A stretch of 64,000 nt of DNA. Source: Pararge aegeria (lineage: Eukaryota; Arthropoda; Insecta; Lepidoptera; Nymphalidae). Positions 53,227 to 64,000 of the stretch are shown piece by piece. Both the position numbers and the translations under genes were made by a program. The stretch covers positions 19,861,501-19,925,500 of the forward strand of contig NC_053182.1 of assembly GCF_905163445.1 (NCBI RefSeq), written 5' to 3'. Within the stretch, counting starts at the first letter, position 1. Every line of letters starts with the position of its first letter. Below the pieces are notes generated by a model, which saw nothing but the letters and a program-made list of their open reading frames with translations, was not told where the DNA came from and did not search any database.

Positions 53227-55143
53227 TCAACCGATAGACGTCCACAGCTGGACATAGGTCTTTTGTAGGGAGTTCCAAGTTCCACGATTCTGAGCCGCTT
53301 GGATCCAACGGCTACCTGCGACGCGCTTAATGTCGTCTGTCCACCTCGTTGGGGGTCGACCAACGCTGCGCTTACCAGTACGGGGCTGCCATTCCAGCAC
53401 CTTGGGACCCCAACGTCCATCCTTTCTCCGAACTATGTGCCCGGCCCATTGCCACTTAAGCTTCGCGACTCGTTGAGCTATGTCGGTAACTTTGGTTCTT
53501 CTACGAATCTCCACATTTCTGATTCGATCGCGTAGAGATACTCCGAGCATAGCTCTCTCCATCGCCCGCTGAGTGACTCTAAGCCTTCTTATGAGGCCCA
53601 TAGTTAACGACCATGTTTCAGAGCCATAGGTCATCACTGGCAACACGCACTGTTCGAAGACTTTCGTCTTCAGGCACTGAGGGATTTCTGACGAAAAGAT
53701 GGCACGGAGTTTCCCGAACGCTGCCCATCCGAGTTGGATTCGGCGGTTCACCTCCTTCTCGAAATTGGACCTACCTAACTGGATCGTGTGTCCTAGGTAT
53801 ACGTATTCGTCAACAATTTCGAGTGCAGTGTTCTCAACGATTACTGGTTGAAGCGGAACATGAGCATTAGACATAATCTTCGTCTTGCTCATGTTCATTC
53901 GTAGGCCAACCTGTTGAGAAGCTCTGCTGAGGCCATCGAGCATCGTATTTAGGTCTCCCAGAGTCTCTGCCATTATGACTACATCGTCGGCAAACCGAAG
54001 TTAAGTGATGTACTCGCCGTTAATGTTGATGCCAAGTCCGTTCCATTCCAGAAGCTTAAAGACGTCCTCCAACGCAGCGGTAAATAGTTTCGGGGAGATA
54101 ACATCTCCCTGTCGCACGCCTCGCTGCAATTGGATTGGTCTCGTAGTCTGATCCTGTATACGAACTGACATAGTGGCGTTTTTGTACAAACACTGCAACA
54201 CTTGGATATACCGGTAGTCAATTCGGCATCTCTGCAGTGACCTAAACACAGCCCAAGTTTCCACCGAATCAAAGGCTTTTTCATAGTCCACAAACGCTAA
54301 GCAAAGTGGCCGGTTATACTCTTCAGTCTTCTGTATAACCTGCCGCAGCGTATGAATGTGGTCTATGGTACTAAAGCCCTTACGGAAACCGGCTTGTTCG
54401 GGAGGCTGGAAGTCATCAAACCTACGAGCGAGACGATTCGTAATGACTCTCGAAAACAGCTTGTAGATATGACTCAGCAGCGAGATGGGTCTGTAATTCT
54501 TCAACAAGGTATTATCACCTTTTTTGAAGAACAGAACCACCACACTCCTGTGCCATGCCTCTGGCGTTGTGCCTTGGTGAATAACGGAATCAAACAATCG
54601 CTGAAGGACTTTCAGTATCGGTTTTCCACCTGCCTTCAGGAGTTCTGCCGTTATTCCGTCATCACCCGGCGCCTTGCCATTTTTAAGCTGCTTGAGAGCC
54701 ACACTAATCTCGTATAGGCTGACGTCTGGGATATCTTCGGTATAGTGTCGAGTTAATTTGGCTCTAGGATCCTTAGCCAAATCTTCAACAGGCGTCTGTA
54801 CTGTGGTGTACAACTGTCCATAAAAGTTCTCAACCTCACCCAAGATCTCAGGTTTGGAAGAGACAAGACTACCATTATTGGTCTTCAGTCGCATCAACTG
54901 GCTCTGACCGATAGACAGATCTCTAGCGAACACTTTAGAGCCTCTGTTTTGCTCGATGGCATTTTTAATACGCTCTGTATTGAAGTGCCGCATATCACGA
55001 GTCTGTGATTTAGAGATCTGCCTATTAATCGGTTGTGAGTAATCTTCTAAAAAAAAAAAAGCAGCCTGATAACACGTGTTAAGGACAACTTTATCTTTAG
55101 GTAGGTGACTTCTACGCATTATCAAAGTTCCACCAGGCATCAT
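53227..55143 (-). pseudogene. RTE-like non-LTR reverse transcriptase, 5'-truncated, one internal stop
   Basis: A frame of 1,917 nt is open except for one TAA at 54003-54001. Reverse transcriptase motifs appear in order: FKKGDNTLLKNYRPISLLS, QAGFRKGFSTIDHI, LAFVDYEKAFDSV (motif A), GVRQGDVISPKLFTAALE (motif B), then the stop, then LRFADDVVIM (motif C) and a C-terminal region with VLPVMTYGSETWSLT, GHIVRRKDGRWGPKVLEW and VGRPPTRWTDDIKRV. The end YVQLWTSIG is usual for this group. The endonuclease domain that should precede is missing. Assignment to the RTE group is by motif style only. Relatives are at 40.3 and 63.7 kb. Confidence 0.85.
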
Positions 55144-57231
55144 GCAAACTCGTTTTATTTGTATTGCAGCAATACAATTTATTTAATTCACTAGGCGATG
55201 TAGTTTCATTATCAGTATAATAAGCTTCTTAATATCCCGCAGATTTAATATCTCGCATTACTGCAGCGAACAGCAAGAGAAACATTGATGGGCGAACGAG
55301 TAAATTGTGGCCCGTTAATATTAATGGTTTCAACGTTCCATCTTATACTGGAATATCACATAACGCTTAATCGAGCGTGAAACTGGCATGCGCATAAAAG
55401 TTGAAAGCGATACCATTAATGATTAATCAAATTAACAAGAATAGGTTTAACGGTACAATGTACATCGTGTAAACAAGCGTCGCGAAACTTACTGTATTAC
55501 CGCGCCGCTTTCTTGGGGCTTCCGGATCGGGTTTCAGTCGCCGGTTGACCCCACGCTGCGGTTTTCGGCGACTCAATGTCGGCTATGATCCAATTTAGTT
55601 TTCATATCTAATTTAAAGCACTAATTGAAACATATTCAGTTCATCTATGTTCTTAACTGGAGAAAGTCTTCTCCTTGAAGTGAGTGTTTTTTTTGGATAG
55701 TATTGAGAAATTGACATCTAAGGAAATACAGAAAAAAAATTGGGCGAGTCACCCAATTTTTCTATCGAAATCGGTAAATTCTCCGACCATTCTATCGAAA
55801 TCGTTATTTATTAATTTGTCTCCTTTTGTTAATTGAACAAATAGTAAAATGTGGAACTTACTTATACGGCGAATACATTGATTGGAAGATTAGTAGGACT
55901 AGATGCATTCCAAGAGATAACTATTTCCACCCGTTTGGTATTATTTCTATAGCGATAGTCGAGATAATTGGTAGCCTTTTTTTTCTCTTGGTGCGCTAGG
56001 TACTTGCTAGCCCTACAGAAAATGTTAAGAAATGTGTAGTTTTAATGAACCGAAAAAAATATTTAAATAAAAAGAAACTAATAGGTCCGTTAATAAGAGT
56101 TTTAAATTGTTGTTGTGTGTGTATAGCTCTTTATTACTTTTGTGAACGACCACCATCTTGTTCTGATGCTTGATTTCTGATGCGAGTAAAAAAGATAAAA
56201 ATACCCCTCAACTGTGAAGAGAAAACTTTAGGTCAATGTAAAATATTTTCTCAAGTTTTCAAGATATACTTGACTTTGAATAAGTTTTGTTTAATTATTG
56301 TATCATTTACTTCAAGTAAAATTTTCTTTTGTTTGTTTTTTGTTCACACACACATTTTATACAAAGTAAACACATATACGTAAGAAACTTAGAATATAAA
56401 ATAGAGCGTGGAAAGGCGGTCTTAAAACAAAAAAAGTATTAATTACGCTTTTATTACATGCGAATGTGACTTAAACATTTTTAAATACTATCGCATGTAA
56501 TAGCATTGCTTCCGTAGTTTCTACGCTTAAGTCTTTTAAACTGAAAAACTGATTTTAATGCAGTTCTCAGCAATAGATAGGGTGATTTGAAAGGATTGTA
56601 GAAAAGATATGTTATAGTAGAGAAAGAGAAAAAAGATAAAGATTGTTAATGTCTGTTTGTTAATAATCATGATCCAAATATTATTATTAATAACTCAACA
56701 TGGCAGATGCAATTTAAATACTTATTTGTAATATTAAAATAGCACACGTTCAAAGCCGGCATGGGTCAATGTGGAGAATGAGAGGTTTTTAAAACAGTTG
56801 TTTTTCTGTATTTCCTTTAACTATTCTATCGAAATAAGTGACTGGACTGTCAGTTGTAGTCGTGTTTAGTGAGTTGGAATACAGTATGCCGTGTCGTGGC
56901 TGTCATAATCTACCAATCATAAAAATAACAAATGACACGTCATCGTTTATACTCTTTTCTGTTTGTGATGATTTCAGCACAGCTTCAGGTACGTTGAACT
57001 ATGGTTAATTATATGAAGTGAATCACGATTTATTCTAATAGCAGTAATAGCTTTTGGTAACCATATTATTTACATTTGGTTGTTTGTTTTTTATTTATTT
57101 GTATCTGGTAACAAGGCCCACAAAAAGTACCCATAAATTGCTATACAAAACCAAACCATATTTTAATAAACAAACGTTTCTAATACACTACTCTTTCTAC
57201 TCTTAAAATTTAAACTTTACATAAGTACTGA
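55144..57231. other. AT-rich region, one retroelement-like scrap
   Basis: Around 55500-55600 the minus strand reads AAWGQPATETRSGSPKKAAR, which resembles ORF1 or linker text of a non-LTR element. The remainder shows no gene. Confidence 0.35.
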
Positions 57232-57512
57232 AGAACTCACTGGCGCAGTGATAAGCTCTATGGATTGAAGTGGAGGTCCCGGTTTCAATTTCCGGCAGGG
57301 GAAAATTTTGAGTTTATTATTCTCTGGTCCAGTCTAGTGGGCTGCTATACTGCCGTGTCAAGTTGCGCCCCTACCGACAGAGACGTGCCGCCAAACGATT
57401 TCGCGTTTCGGTACGATGTCGCGTAGCAACCGATTAGGGTATGGGTCTAATATAACTGTTACACTCATAAAAGGCTAGCTAGCCAAGACAATAAAACATT
57501 AAAAAAAAAAAA
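57232..57512 (+). repeat. SINE-C, full length
   Basis: The head TCACTGGCGCAGTGATAAGC, a decayed B box GGTTTCAATTTCC and the full body end in a poly-A run. Confidence 0.8.
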
Positions 57513-57529
57513 ACGCAAATGATTTCTTC

Positions 57530-57635
57530 ATATATAGACCTTATCACAGGCACTTATGAAGCGTTCATTCACATAACATGTAACCATTAATATTAGGTGA
57601 TGGTGATAACTGCATTCGCACGCTTTTTTTAAATA
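57530..57635 (-). repeat. LINE-A tail fragment
   Basis: ATCACAGGCACTTATGAAGC and GTGATGGTGATAACTGCATT match the reverse of the LINE-A 3' end. Confidence 0.65.
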
Positions 57636-57639
57636 TTTT

Positions 57640-58659
57640 TTTTTATTCACACTATTATTCATTTAAATTTATTAAAATTTATTTTCTATTTTTTCGTTCG
57701 GTTTTCTATAAAAAGCGTGTTTTTTAGTTTTTTTTAAACTATTAAGTATTTATTTTCTACTTTTTAGTTTGGTTTATTTTAAACTGTTATTTGATCTAAT
57801 CTACTATCAATTCCGTGATTACTTATTTAAAACAGCCCATTCAAATGTAACAGCTAACGCCCTCTACCATCTAGTAGTTTAATGTTTTCTGTGGAATTTG
57901 TTGTAATAAGTTGTTAGTTGTCTGTTGGAAACGCCATAGGTTTTTTTACATTTGGGTCTAGATGGCGCTGTAGTAATTGTAATTAATAGTTCGAAAATAC
58001 TAAAAAATCTTATTTTTTATATTGAAAATTGGAATAATCTTCTCAGATTGCAATACACTAAGTATTGTCATCGGTCCTCGATATGTCTACAAAGTTTGAA
58101 TCAAATCTGATCGTTCAAAGTGGGTCAAAATCGCGCCCAAAGAAGTCTGTTACAAACAAACATACAAACATACAGGTGAAGCTAATAAAAAGCGTGTAAA
58201 AAAGAGCCTGTATTCCTGACGTGAAAGTCGCAAGCGTTTGGTAGTGTGCAGCACAAAACTTTTCATATCATTATGTTTACGTCTATTCAGGCTTCGCTTT
58301 TTGCGTCCGCAATGAGTAAGTCATCCCATTGTATCATGTGCGCGGGGTCATTGAACTGCCTCGTTCTCATTTTTTTTTATGTAACGCTCAATAAAATATC
58401 TGTTCTCTTGTTCGGTTTTGCATCCTTGAGACGGAGGTCTTTCTGTTACTCATCGATTTCAGCTCGCCTTGGATTAAATACGGAAATGCAACGTTTTGTC
58501 TGTTTTTTTTTTTATGCTAAGCTATTGACCTATTCATTGTTCATAGTTGATAATTAATTTTCGCCCATTCGTATTTTTAAGTTGCATTTGTCGAAATACG
58601 GGAGAAAACCGGGGCATGTAGTAATACGGGACGGGATTTTTTGTGTGGTAGTCACACCC
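57640..58659. other. No gene seen
   Basis: AT-rich sequence. 58030-58200 contains a microsatellite-like ACAAACAAACATACAAACAT next to AGGTGAAGCTAATAAAAAGC, probably a repeat end. Downstream open frames show no domains. Confidence 0.4.
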
Positions 58660-58850
58660 CTTATCGTTTTCTAGGTGACATCGCACCGGAACATTAAATC
58701 GCTTAGCAGCACGTCTTTGTTGTTAGGGTGGTAACTAGCCACGGCCAAACCCTCCCACTAGAAAAAAATCAGAAATTATAAATTGCCAATTTGCCTGTGC
58801 TGGGAATCGAACCCGGGACCTTCTTCTTAAATCACAGCGCTTCTTTAATT
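58660..58850 (-). repeat. SINE-C copy
   Basis: GACATCGCACCGGAACATT, AATCGCTTAGCAGCACGTC and GGGAATCGAACCCGGGACC give the family in reverse. Confidence 0.75.
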
Positions 58851-59489
58851 ACGTGGACAGTCCCGGACGAAAAGGGACGTATGCCAACTCTAGATATAGT
58901 GACAGTAGGCATGTCATATCAGTGGTCGCTGGGAAGGTGTGTTTGGAGAGGAAACCATGGATCAGTGAGCGTGACCTCCAGCGTGCCCGTATCATAGATA
59001 CAACCTTAGGAAGGTCGGATCTTATAATTTATGTGTTTATGAAGCATAGTTCCTTTATACATATTAATACATAAGGCCAGTCCGATTTGTAAATGTATGA
59101 ATCTAATTTTAATCTCTTTAATACTAATTAATATAACAATTTTAATAATTATAAGTTTTAATTTCATGCCTTGCCCATATGCATTGAAATTACCATTTGA
59201 AAGAAATACAATTCAATCACACTAATACATATTAAAGAATAGACATGAAAAAAAAAACCACAAATTAAATACAATCATAAAATAATCACAAAATAACTAT
59301 TAAAATAAATATTAAATAATGTTAGTAACAAAATAAACCACTATCCTATGTTAGTCAGACTTATAATATGCCCAAGTGTGCATTTTTGCTTGTTCTTCAT
59401 TCACGCCCTAACTAAGCAACAAGTAAACTTGATTTGTGGTATGGAGTTAGTAGAAACGACTTAGAGTAAGCAAGGGCTCCTTTTTATCC
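58851..59489. other. No gene seen
   Basis: AT-rich. The piece ACCTTAGGAAGGTCGGATC at about 59000 recurs as ACCTTAGAAAGGTTGATGG near 61250, a decayed repeat. Confidence 0.4.
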
Positions 59490-59748
59490 GGCTAACACGG
59501 GCAGTAGACAACTATATCCCCGGGGAAAGAATAAAAAAATATCTTCTCCCACAGTTTTATCAACTCTCAGAGCACTGGCGCTCCAAATAATATACGTGTA
59601 AAAACGGGGTGTGTATAAACGGGGTAAAATTCTCCTATTCCATATTCCCGTGCTTTAGCAGGTGGACAGGTTTTTATATCCCTTATCAGGAGATATAATC
59701 GGGGGATCAATTTTGTCTCCTGCCTTGGCTAGCCCTGCTGAAAACAAA
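59490..59748 (-). mobile_element. MITE family 3, reverse copy
   Basis: GGCTAACACGGGCAGTAGAC at the left and TGTCTCCTGCCTTGGCTAGC at the right are inverse ends. The body matches 33692-34063 in reverse. Confidence 0.6.
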
Positions 59749-60221
59749 CTGTTCCCACAAGAATTCTAAAAATACGGTAATAAATGCGGACGAAGAACGT
59801 GGGCAACAGAGAGATGTTCACATCAGAAGTGGGATTCACAAAGTGTCTTATCTTTTTAAAAAGAAACTGGCGTTGCATTGCTGTAGTATACTACATGCGA
59901 GCATAAAGCTGAATTCGTGATTTTTGCACAGTATCTATAGAAAATTAGTATGATAGAGGTTAGTTTGTCTGCGTATCAGAAGTTTCGAATACGGTATAGC
60001 TCGTTCTCTTAAATAGTTACGCGCTTTGGAAGCGGTAGTCTGGTCATACCGAATGGCGAGCATCGGTTACTTCTAAGACTCTGTACGTGTTGTACTGCAT
60101 CGCGATTCAGAGGATTTAGATTCACTGTTGTTGAAAGAATTGCATTGTAATGAAATTGAAAAAAAAATTAATAAGTGTAGAACTGAATTATTAAATAGTG
60201 TAGTTTCCAAAGTAGTTCATT

Positions 60222-60530
60222 TGCGTATAAGCGGTAAGACTGTAGCTTTTCTTTAAGGGGAACCGATTTCGATCCCCAGCATGCACCACTAACTTTCCTG
60301 AGTTACGTGCGTTTTAAGCAATTAAATATGACTTGCTTTACCGGTTAGTAAAAACATCGTTACGCAACTTGCTTGCCTGTTAATTCATAACGTTCTCAAA
60401 GGCGTGTGCAGTCTACCAACCCGCACTTTGCCAGCGTGGTGGACTGCGGCCTAAACCCTTCTCATTCTGATTGGAGAAACGTGCCCTGAAGTGGGCCGGT
60501 AATGAAATGATAATGAAGATGATATGGATG
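60222..60530 (+). repeat. SINE-B copy
   Basis: A degenerate head (TAAGCGGTAAGACTGTAG, GATTTCGATCCCCAGC) is followed by the full body and the tail CGTGCCCTGAAGTGGGCCGG. Confidence 0.7.
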
Positions 60531-60689
60531 CACTGCAAACTATCTAATCGTCCAAACTGTAATAAGAAGTAAGCTAAGCTGGGCTGGTCTGTAGCCTTAG
60601 TACAAGATATTCTCGAAATCGTAGTCGTTTTTGTGTATGGAAAACTTAAACTTCGGAGTAAAATGGTTCTGATTTCCATTGGTTAAAGC

Positions 60690-61549
60690 TCAAATTTGCC
60701 CACAATTCTTTAGGTCGGGCTGATGACAGAACATTTGTAAATTTAAAAATCAGACGTAAAGGATGTGCTACTCTAAACCGAGTTACATTAGGTCCATTTT
60801 ACTTTGACGGTACAGAGTGAAATGCTCGAAATCGACTCCTGGATTGCGAGCGAGCAAATCTTGTACTAAGGCTACAGGAGTGGAATGAAAGAGCATATAT
60901 AGTGTGTCGGGGAGACATTCGCGCTAACGTAGGCGTCTGGCCTTGATCGATCCGTCCGTGCGTGTATCATTCTCCACGGCTTTCCGTGCCCCGGAACAAT
61001 GATATGAACTAGGCATAACCTAGATAGATATACACAAGCGTTGAAGTTTACCGCAGAAAAATCACAATGTTAATGCACGCTATATCATTTATTATCTGCG
61101 TTCTTGATTTCATTTACTGAGTTTTGTGCTTCTAAAACAAAATGCCCTGAACTAGATTTTGCTGCTGTCAAGAAAACTTTAAAGTTAATTTTTAAGTGTA
61201 TTACGCACATACGATAACATTAAAATTATTATGAAGCCTTTAGATACGACCTTAGAAAGGTTGATGGAAGCAGCTTTTAATTTAAGTGTCTATGAAGCCT
61301 GGCTCCTTAATACATAGTTATTATTTAATGCCACATATGTATATTTCTATTTTAATCCATAGTAATATTGTAAATGCTGTAGTGTGGCTGTCATTATTTT
61401 AGGCCGTAATTAATTGACCAATCGACTTGACTTTTGGCAAGGAGTTAGTTGAAAGGACGTAGTAACACAGATGCAAACGCTGGTATACTTCTCGTTTCAC
61501 ATGTTTATTTGTGAGTGGAAATAATCGGGGGATAAAATTTTCGAATCCT
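60690..61549. other. No gene seen
   Basis: 60690-60895 is the second copy of the dispersed repeat noted near 46.97 kb. The remainder is unassigned. Confidence 0.4.
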
Positions 61550-61745
61550 GCCTATGCTAGTCTTGCTATGTGGTGTCCTTCTTTTACTGTAATAACCGCA
61601 ATCTCACCTGATGAAAAGTGTAAATGTGGCCTTAGATGCGACGCGCTGCCTAGCAGCTGCATATTCACTCTTGTTTTAAAGATACCCAGGTTGTAAGAAT
61701 TAAGAAACACAGAACTCGGAAGGGTGTACCTAACCTCAGCCATGC
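61550..61745 (-). repeat. LINE-D remnant
   Basis: The frame MAEVRYTLPSSVFLNSYNLG and FKTRVNMQLLG is a decayed version of the LINE-D reverse transcriptase tail. Confidence 0.6.
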
Positions 61746-62363
61746 GTATAAGAAAAGTTAGATTATCAAAATTAAGCTTAATTTGCTATACTCCGCGAAA
61801 AGCAGGAGAATCTGTGTGGTGTAATTTATAATTTCTTCAATCCATATACTCCACACCAAACAGATCTTTGGCAATATACCCTCTACGCACATTTCGCTCC
61901 GAAACCGGAGCATCCACAGGAGATGTTGACTTTACAATGAATAATTGTTCTATCCAATATAGAAAAGTAAGATACAAATAGCTTCGTGCAAGTTTTTATG
62001 TTAGGATATTTTTTGGGACAACATAGGGGTGAAACAAAAGAGTAAACTTGCTATAAAAGAATATTCATTTATTAAAAAAAAACATCTAGGTACTCTTTAG
62101 TTGTTCTTTTCCTCGTATGTATCTCCAGTCTCGTCGATATCAATGGTTCGAGCCCTCTTTATGGCATTACGAGTAGTTTCGCTACACGACCTCTTAAGTA
62201 TGGATTACTATGCGACGAAATGTTAAGACACGAACCAGACGTTGCCACATTTACAGGGTTGGTTTTCAGGGTTCCGTACACTAAGGGTGTCAATCCGACT
62301 CTATCACTAAGCCTCCGGTGTCCGATTATAATTTTTTTTATTATTCCATTACAAGTTGTCGAC

Positions 62364-62975
62364 AGCCGGTTGGCGCAGTGGGCAGCAATCCTGCTTTCTG
62401 AGTCGAAGGCGTTGGGTTCGACTCCCACAGCTGGAAAATGTTTGTGTGATGAACATGTAAGTTTTTCAGTGTCCGGGTTTTCATCTCTATATTAGTAGCG
62501 TACCCAGCCCGCTTCGTCGGGCTAGATTTTGGTTTATTTTATTTAAACAATAAACTTACATCATTAAATTTTTAATTTAAGTCTCATAATATATTAAAAT
62601 ATTTATTTCTCTCCGTATTCATTCTCTTCTATTTTCTTCTCGAGCGGGTGAAGATCATTATCCACACCCATGTACACCCAACAATAGAATATCATCATAG
62701 TAAATAAAAGCTTGTATTTGACAGTTCAAAAATAGGAGTGCTCCGATCGTCACCAAACTTTACAGGATTACTCGCCAGGTCAATACGGAGATTCCCTGAA
62801 AGTTTCATTAACATCGGTCCAGCCGTTTCGGAGCCTATACAGAACATACCCACACACTTTCTATTTTATATAGAGATAAGTATTTATGTGTATAATATTC
62901 ATCAGCTATCTTAGTACCCATAACACAAGCTTCGCTTACTAGACGGCGTTGTGTGTATTGTCGTAGTATATTTAT
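62364..62975 (+). repeat. SINE-A split by a Helitron
   Basis: The head GCCGGTTGGCGCAGTGGGC and body run to 62491. After the insertion the SINE resumes with AAGTATTTATGTGTATAATA and ends in GTCGTAGTATATTTATTT. Confidence 0.8.
62492..62876 (-). mobile_element. Non-autonomous Helitron with clear ends, inside SINE-A
   Basis: Read on the minus strand the 385-bp element starts A|TCTCTATATAAAATAG and ends GGGTACGCTACTAA|T. A perfect hairpin AGCCCG-ACGAAG-CGGGCT lies about 12 nt from the CTAA end. These are the full Helitron hallmarks. No coding capacity. Confidence 0.88.
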
Positions 62976-63034
62976 TTACATTTGTTTATAAGTTAGCCCT
63001 TGATTGCAATCTCAGCCATTGATGATGCCTACTA

Positions 63035-63295
63035 AAGTCGTCATCATCATCATCATATATATCAACCCTTAACCGGTCCACCACAGGGTAACTACGGGTC
63101 CGATAATGATAAAGGGCTAAGGTAGTAGTCCACCATGCTGGCCCAGTGCGGATTGGTGGACTCCACACACTTTTAAGAACATGCCTGAGAGTTCTCGCAC
63201 ATAACTTGGAGAAGTTCGAGGTGCGTGCTGGGATTTGAACTCGACACCCCGAAAGTGAAGTCGAAGTATTACCCACTGGCTACCACGGCTTTAAG
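63035..63295 (-). repeat. SINE-B copy
   Basis: The tail CATCATCATCATATATATCA, CCATGCTGGCCCAGTGCGG and the head GGGATTTGAACTCGACACC are in reverse. Confidence 0.75.
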
Positions 63296-63341
63296 TTCAC
63301 TGGGCTTCACTGCACGGTTATGAGTAAGGTTGTGGTTATTA

Positions 63342-63370
63342 TATTTGACCTATAATATATAGGTCAAATA
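63342..63370. repeat. 13-bp perfect palindrome
   Basis: TATTTGACCTATA, spacer ATA, then its exact reverse complement. Confidence 0.85.
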
Positions 63371-63684
63371 AACTCGTAATCGGTTCTTGCGAGAACGGTT
63401 AAACGCTTGGCGGCAAGTTTTTGTTGGTAGAGTGGATAGCAGTTACTGCCGAAGCCTTTACCAGGCCGGACCCTTTCCAGTATCAATCGCACCGTAATAC
63501 GGAACCCTTCGTGTAAAACTCTTATCTAGCACTCACTGTTTTTTTTTTTTACCATTCACCATCTGCATCGGGAACCAGTTCCATGTGTTTCGAATTTATT
63601 GACGTGTGAAATGTACGTCCTTTGTAAGTACGTTGATGACGTAGGTACTTCCAACGCATCTTGGTTTGAGTTTTCCTATTATTA

Positions 63685-63765
63685 TCATCATGTCAACCGA
63701 TGGACTTCCACTGCTAGACATAGGACAGGGAATTCCAAATTCCACGGTGCTTGTGACTAGTTTTT
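63685..63765 (-). repeat. RTE-like 3' end fragment
   Basis: GTCAACCGATGGACTTCCAC and GGGAATTCCAAATTCCACGG match the extreme 3' end of the element at 53.2 kb. Confidence 0.65.
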
Positions 63766-63829
63766 TTCACGAGGTCGCATTGTAACCGATTAGAGGTATT
63801 GTTTTTATATAACACCCATACTCCCGAAC

Positions 63830-63995
63830 CAGTGGCGTGCATAGAGGGTGTGCACAGGGTATGCAGATGATATAAAATGAAGAAAATCCCTAGTATGAGC
63901 TATAAATACTTAAGGGTAGGCTTTTTATAACTCTTACAATGCTTTTTATAGCGTCTGCATGCATACCCTGTGCATACCCTCTATGCACGCCACTG
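63830..63995 (+). mobile_element. hAT-type MITE, family 2 (copy 3)
   Basis: The 166-bp copy has long inverted ends (CAGTGGCGTGCATAGAGGGT and its inverse). The left flank TCCCGAAC and the available right flank TCCCT agree in four of five bases; the window ends before the duplication can be checked. Confidence 0.85.
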
Positions 63996-64000
63996 TCCCT

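Noticed and set aside
57640..58560. Open frame 58246-58557 as a membrane protein gene
   Set aside because: Hydrophobic runs come from T-rich DNA; there is no conserved motif and no supporting promoter or splice signals.

Overview
The window is animal nuclear DNA and most likely lepidopteran (moth or butterfly). The base composition is AT-rich, the genes are intron-rich, and the space between exons is filled with tRNA-headed SINEs, 3' ends of non-LTR retrotransposons, Helitron-like elements that end in CTAG or CTAA, and small hAT-type MITEs with 8-bp target duplications. The species call is an inference from this repeat style; no search was possible.

Three host genes are well supported. (1) 1-3.3 kb, minus strand: the first three coding exons of a PREB/Sec12 homologue, the Sar1 guanine-exchange factor of ER exit sites. 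The rest lies left of the window, and the third intron appears to start with a GC donor. (2) 7.7-24.2 kb, minus strand: a complete 10-exon BTB-BACK-PHR gene (BTBD1/2/3/6 type, 578 residues). All exon phases agree, including a 112-nt exon at 20.1 kb that is easy to miss. (3) 24.7-27.3 kb, plus strand: a single-exon OCRL/INPP5B inositol polyphosphate 5-phosphatase of 854 residues. Genes 2 and 3 are divergent and share a 476-bp presumed bidirectional promoter.

From about 28.6 kb to the end I see no confirmed host gene body. There is a plausible first coding exon at 29.82 kb with promoter-like sequence upstream. If it is real, its gene runs through a very long, repeat-filled intron; a few possible micro-exons downstream are given as weak hypotheses. 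The rest is a mosaic: Helitrons at 31.3, 41.0, 44.2, 45.0, 50.3-51.1 and 62.5 kb, a 5'-truncated RTE-like retrotransposon at 53.2-55.1 kb with one stop before the catalytic FADD motif, LINE tails, three tRNA-derived SINE families (called A, B and C here), and several perfect palindromes.

No new multi-gene system was found. The most unusual points are three transposon tails lying against 5' splice sites of the BTB gene, the disordered insert inside its BACK domain, the steep rise in third-position GC along that gene, the PREB GC-AG intron, and several long perfect inverted repeats.
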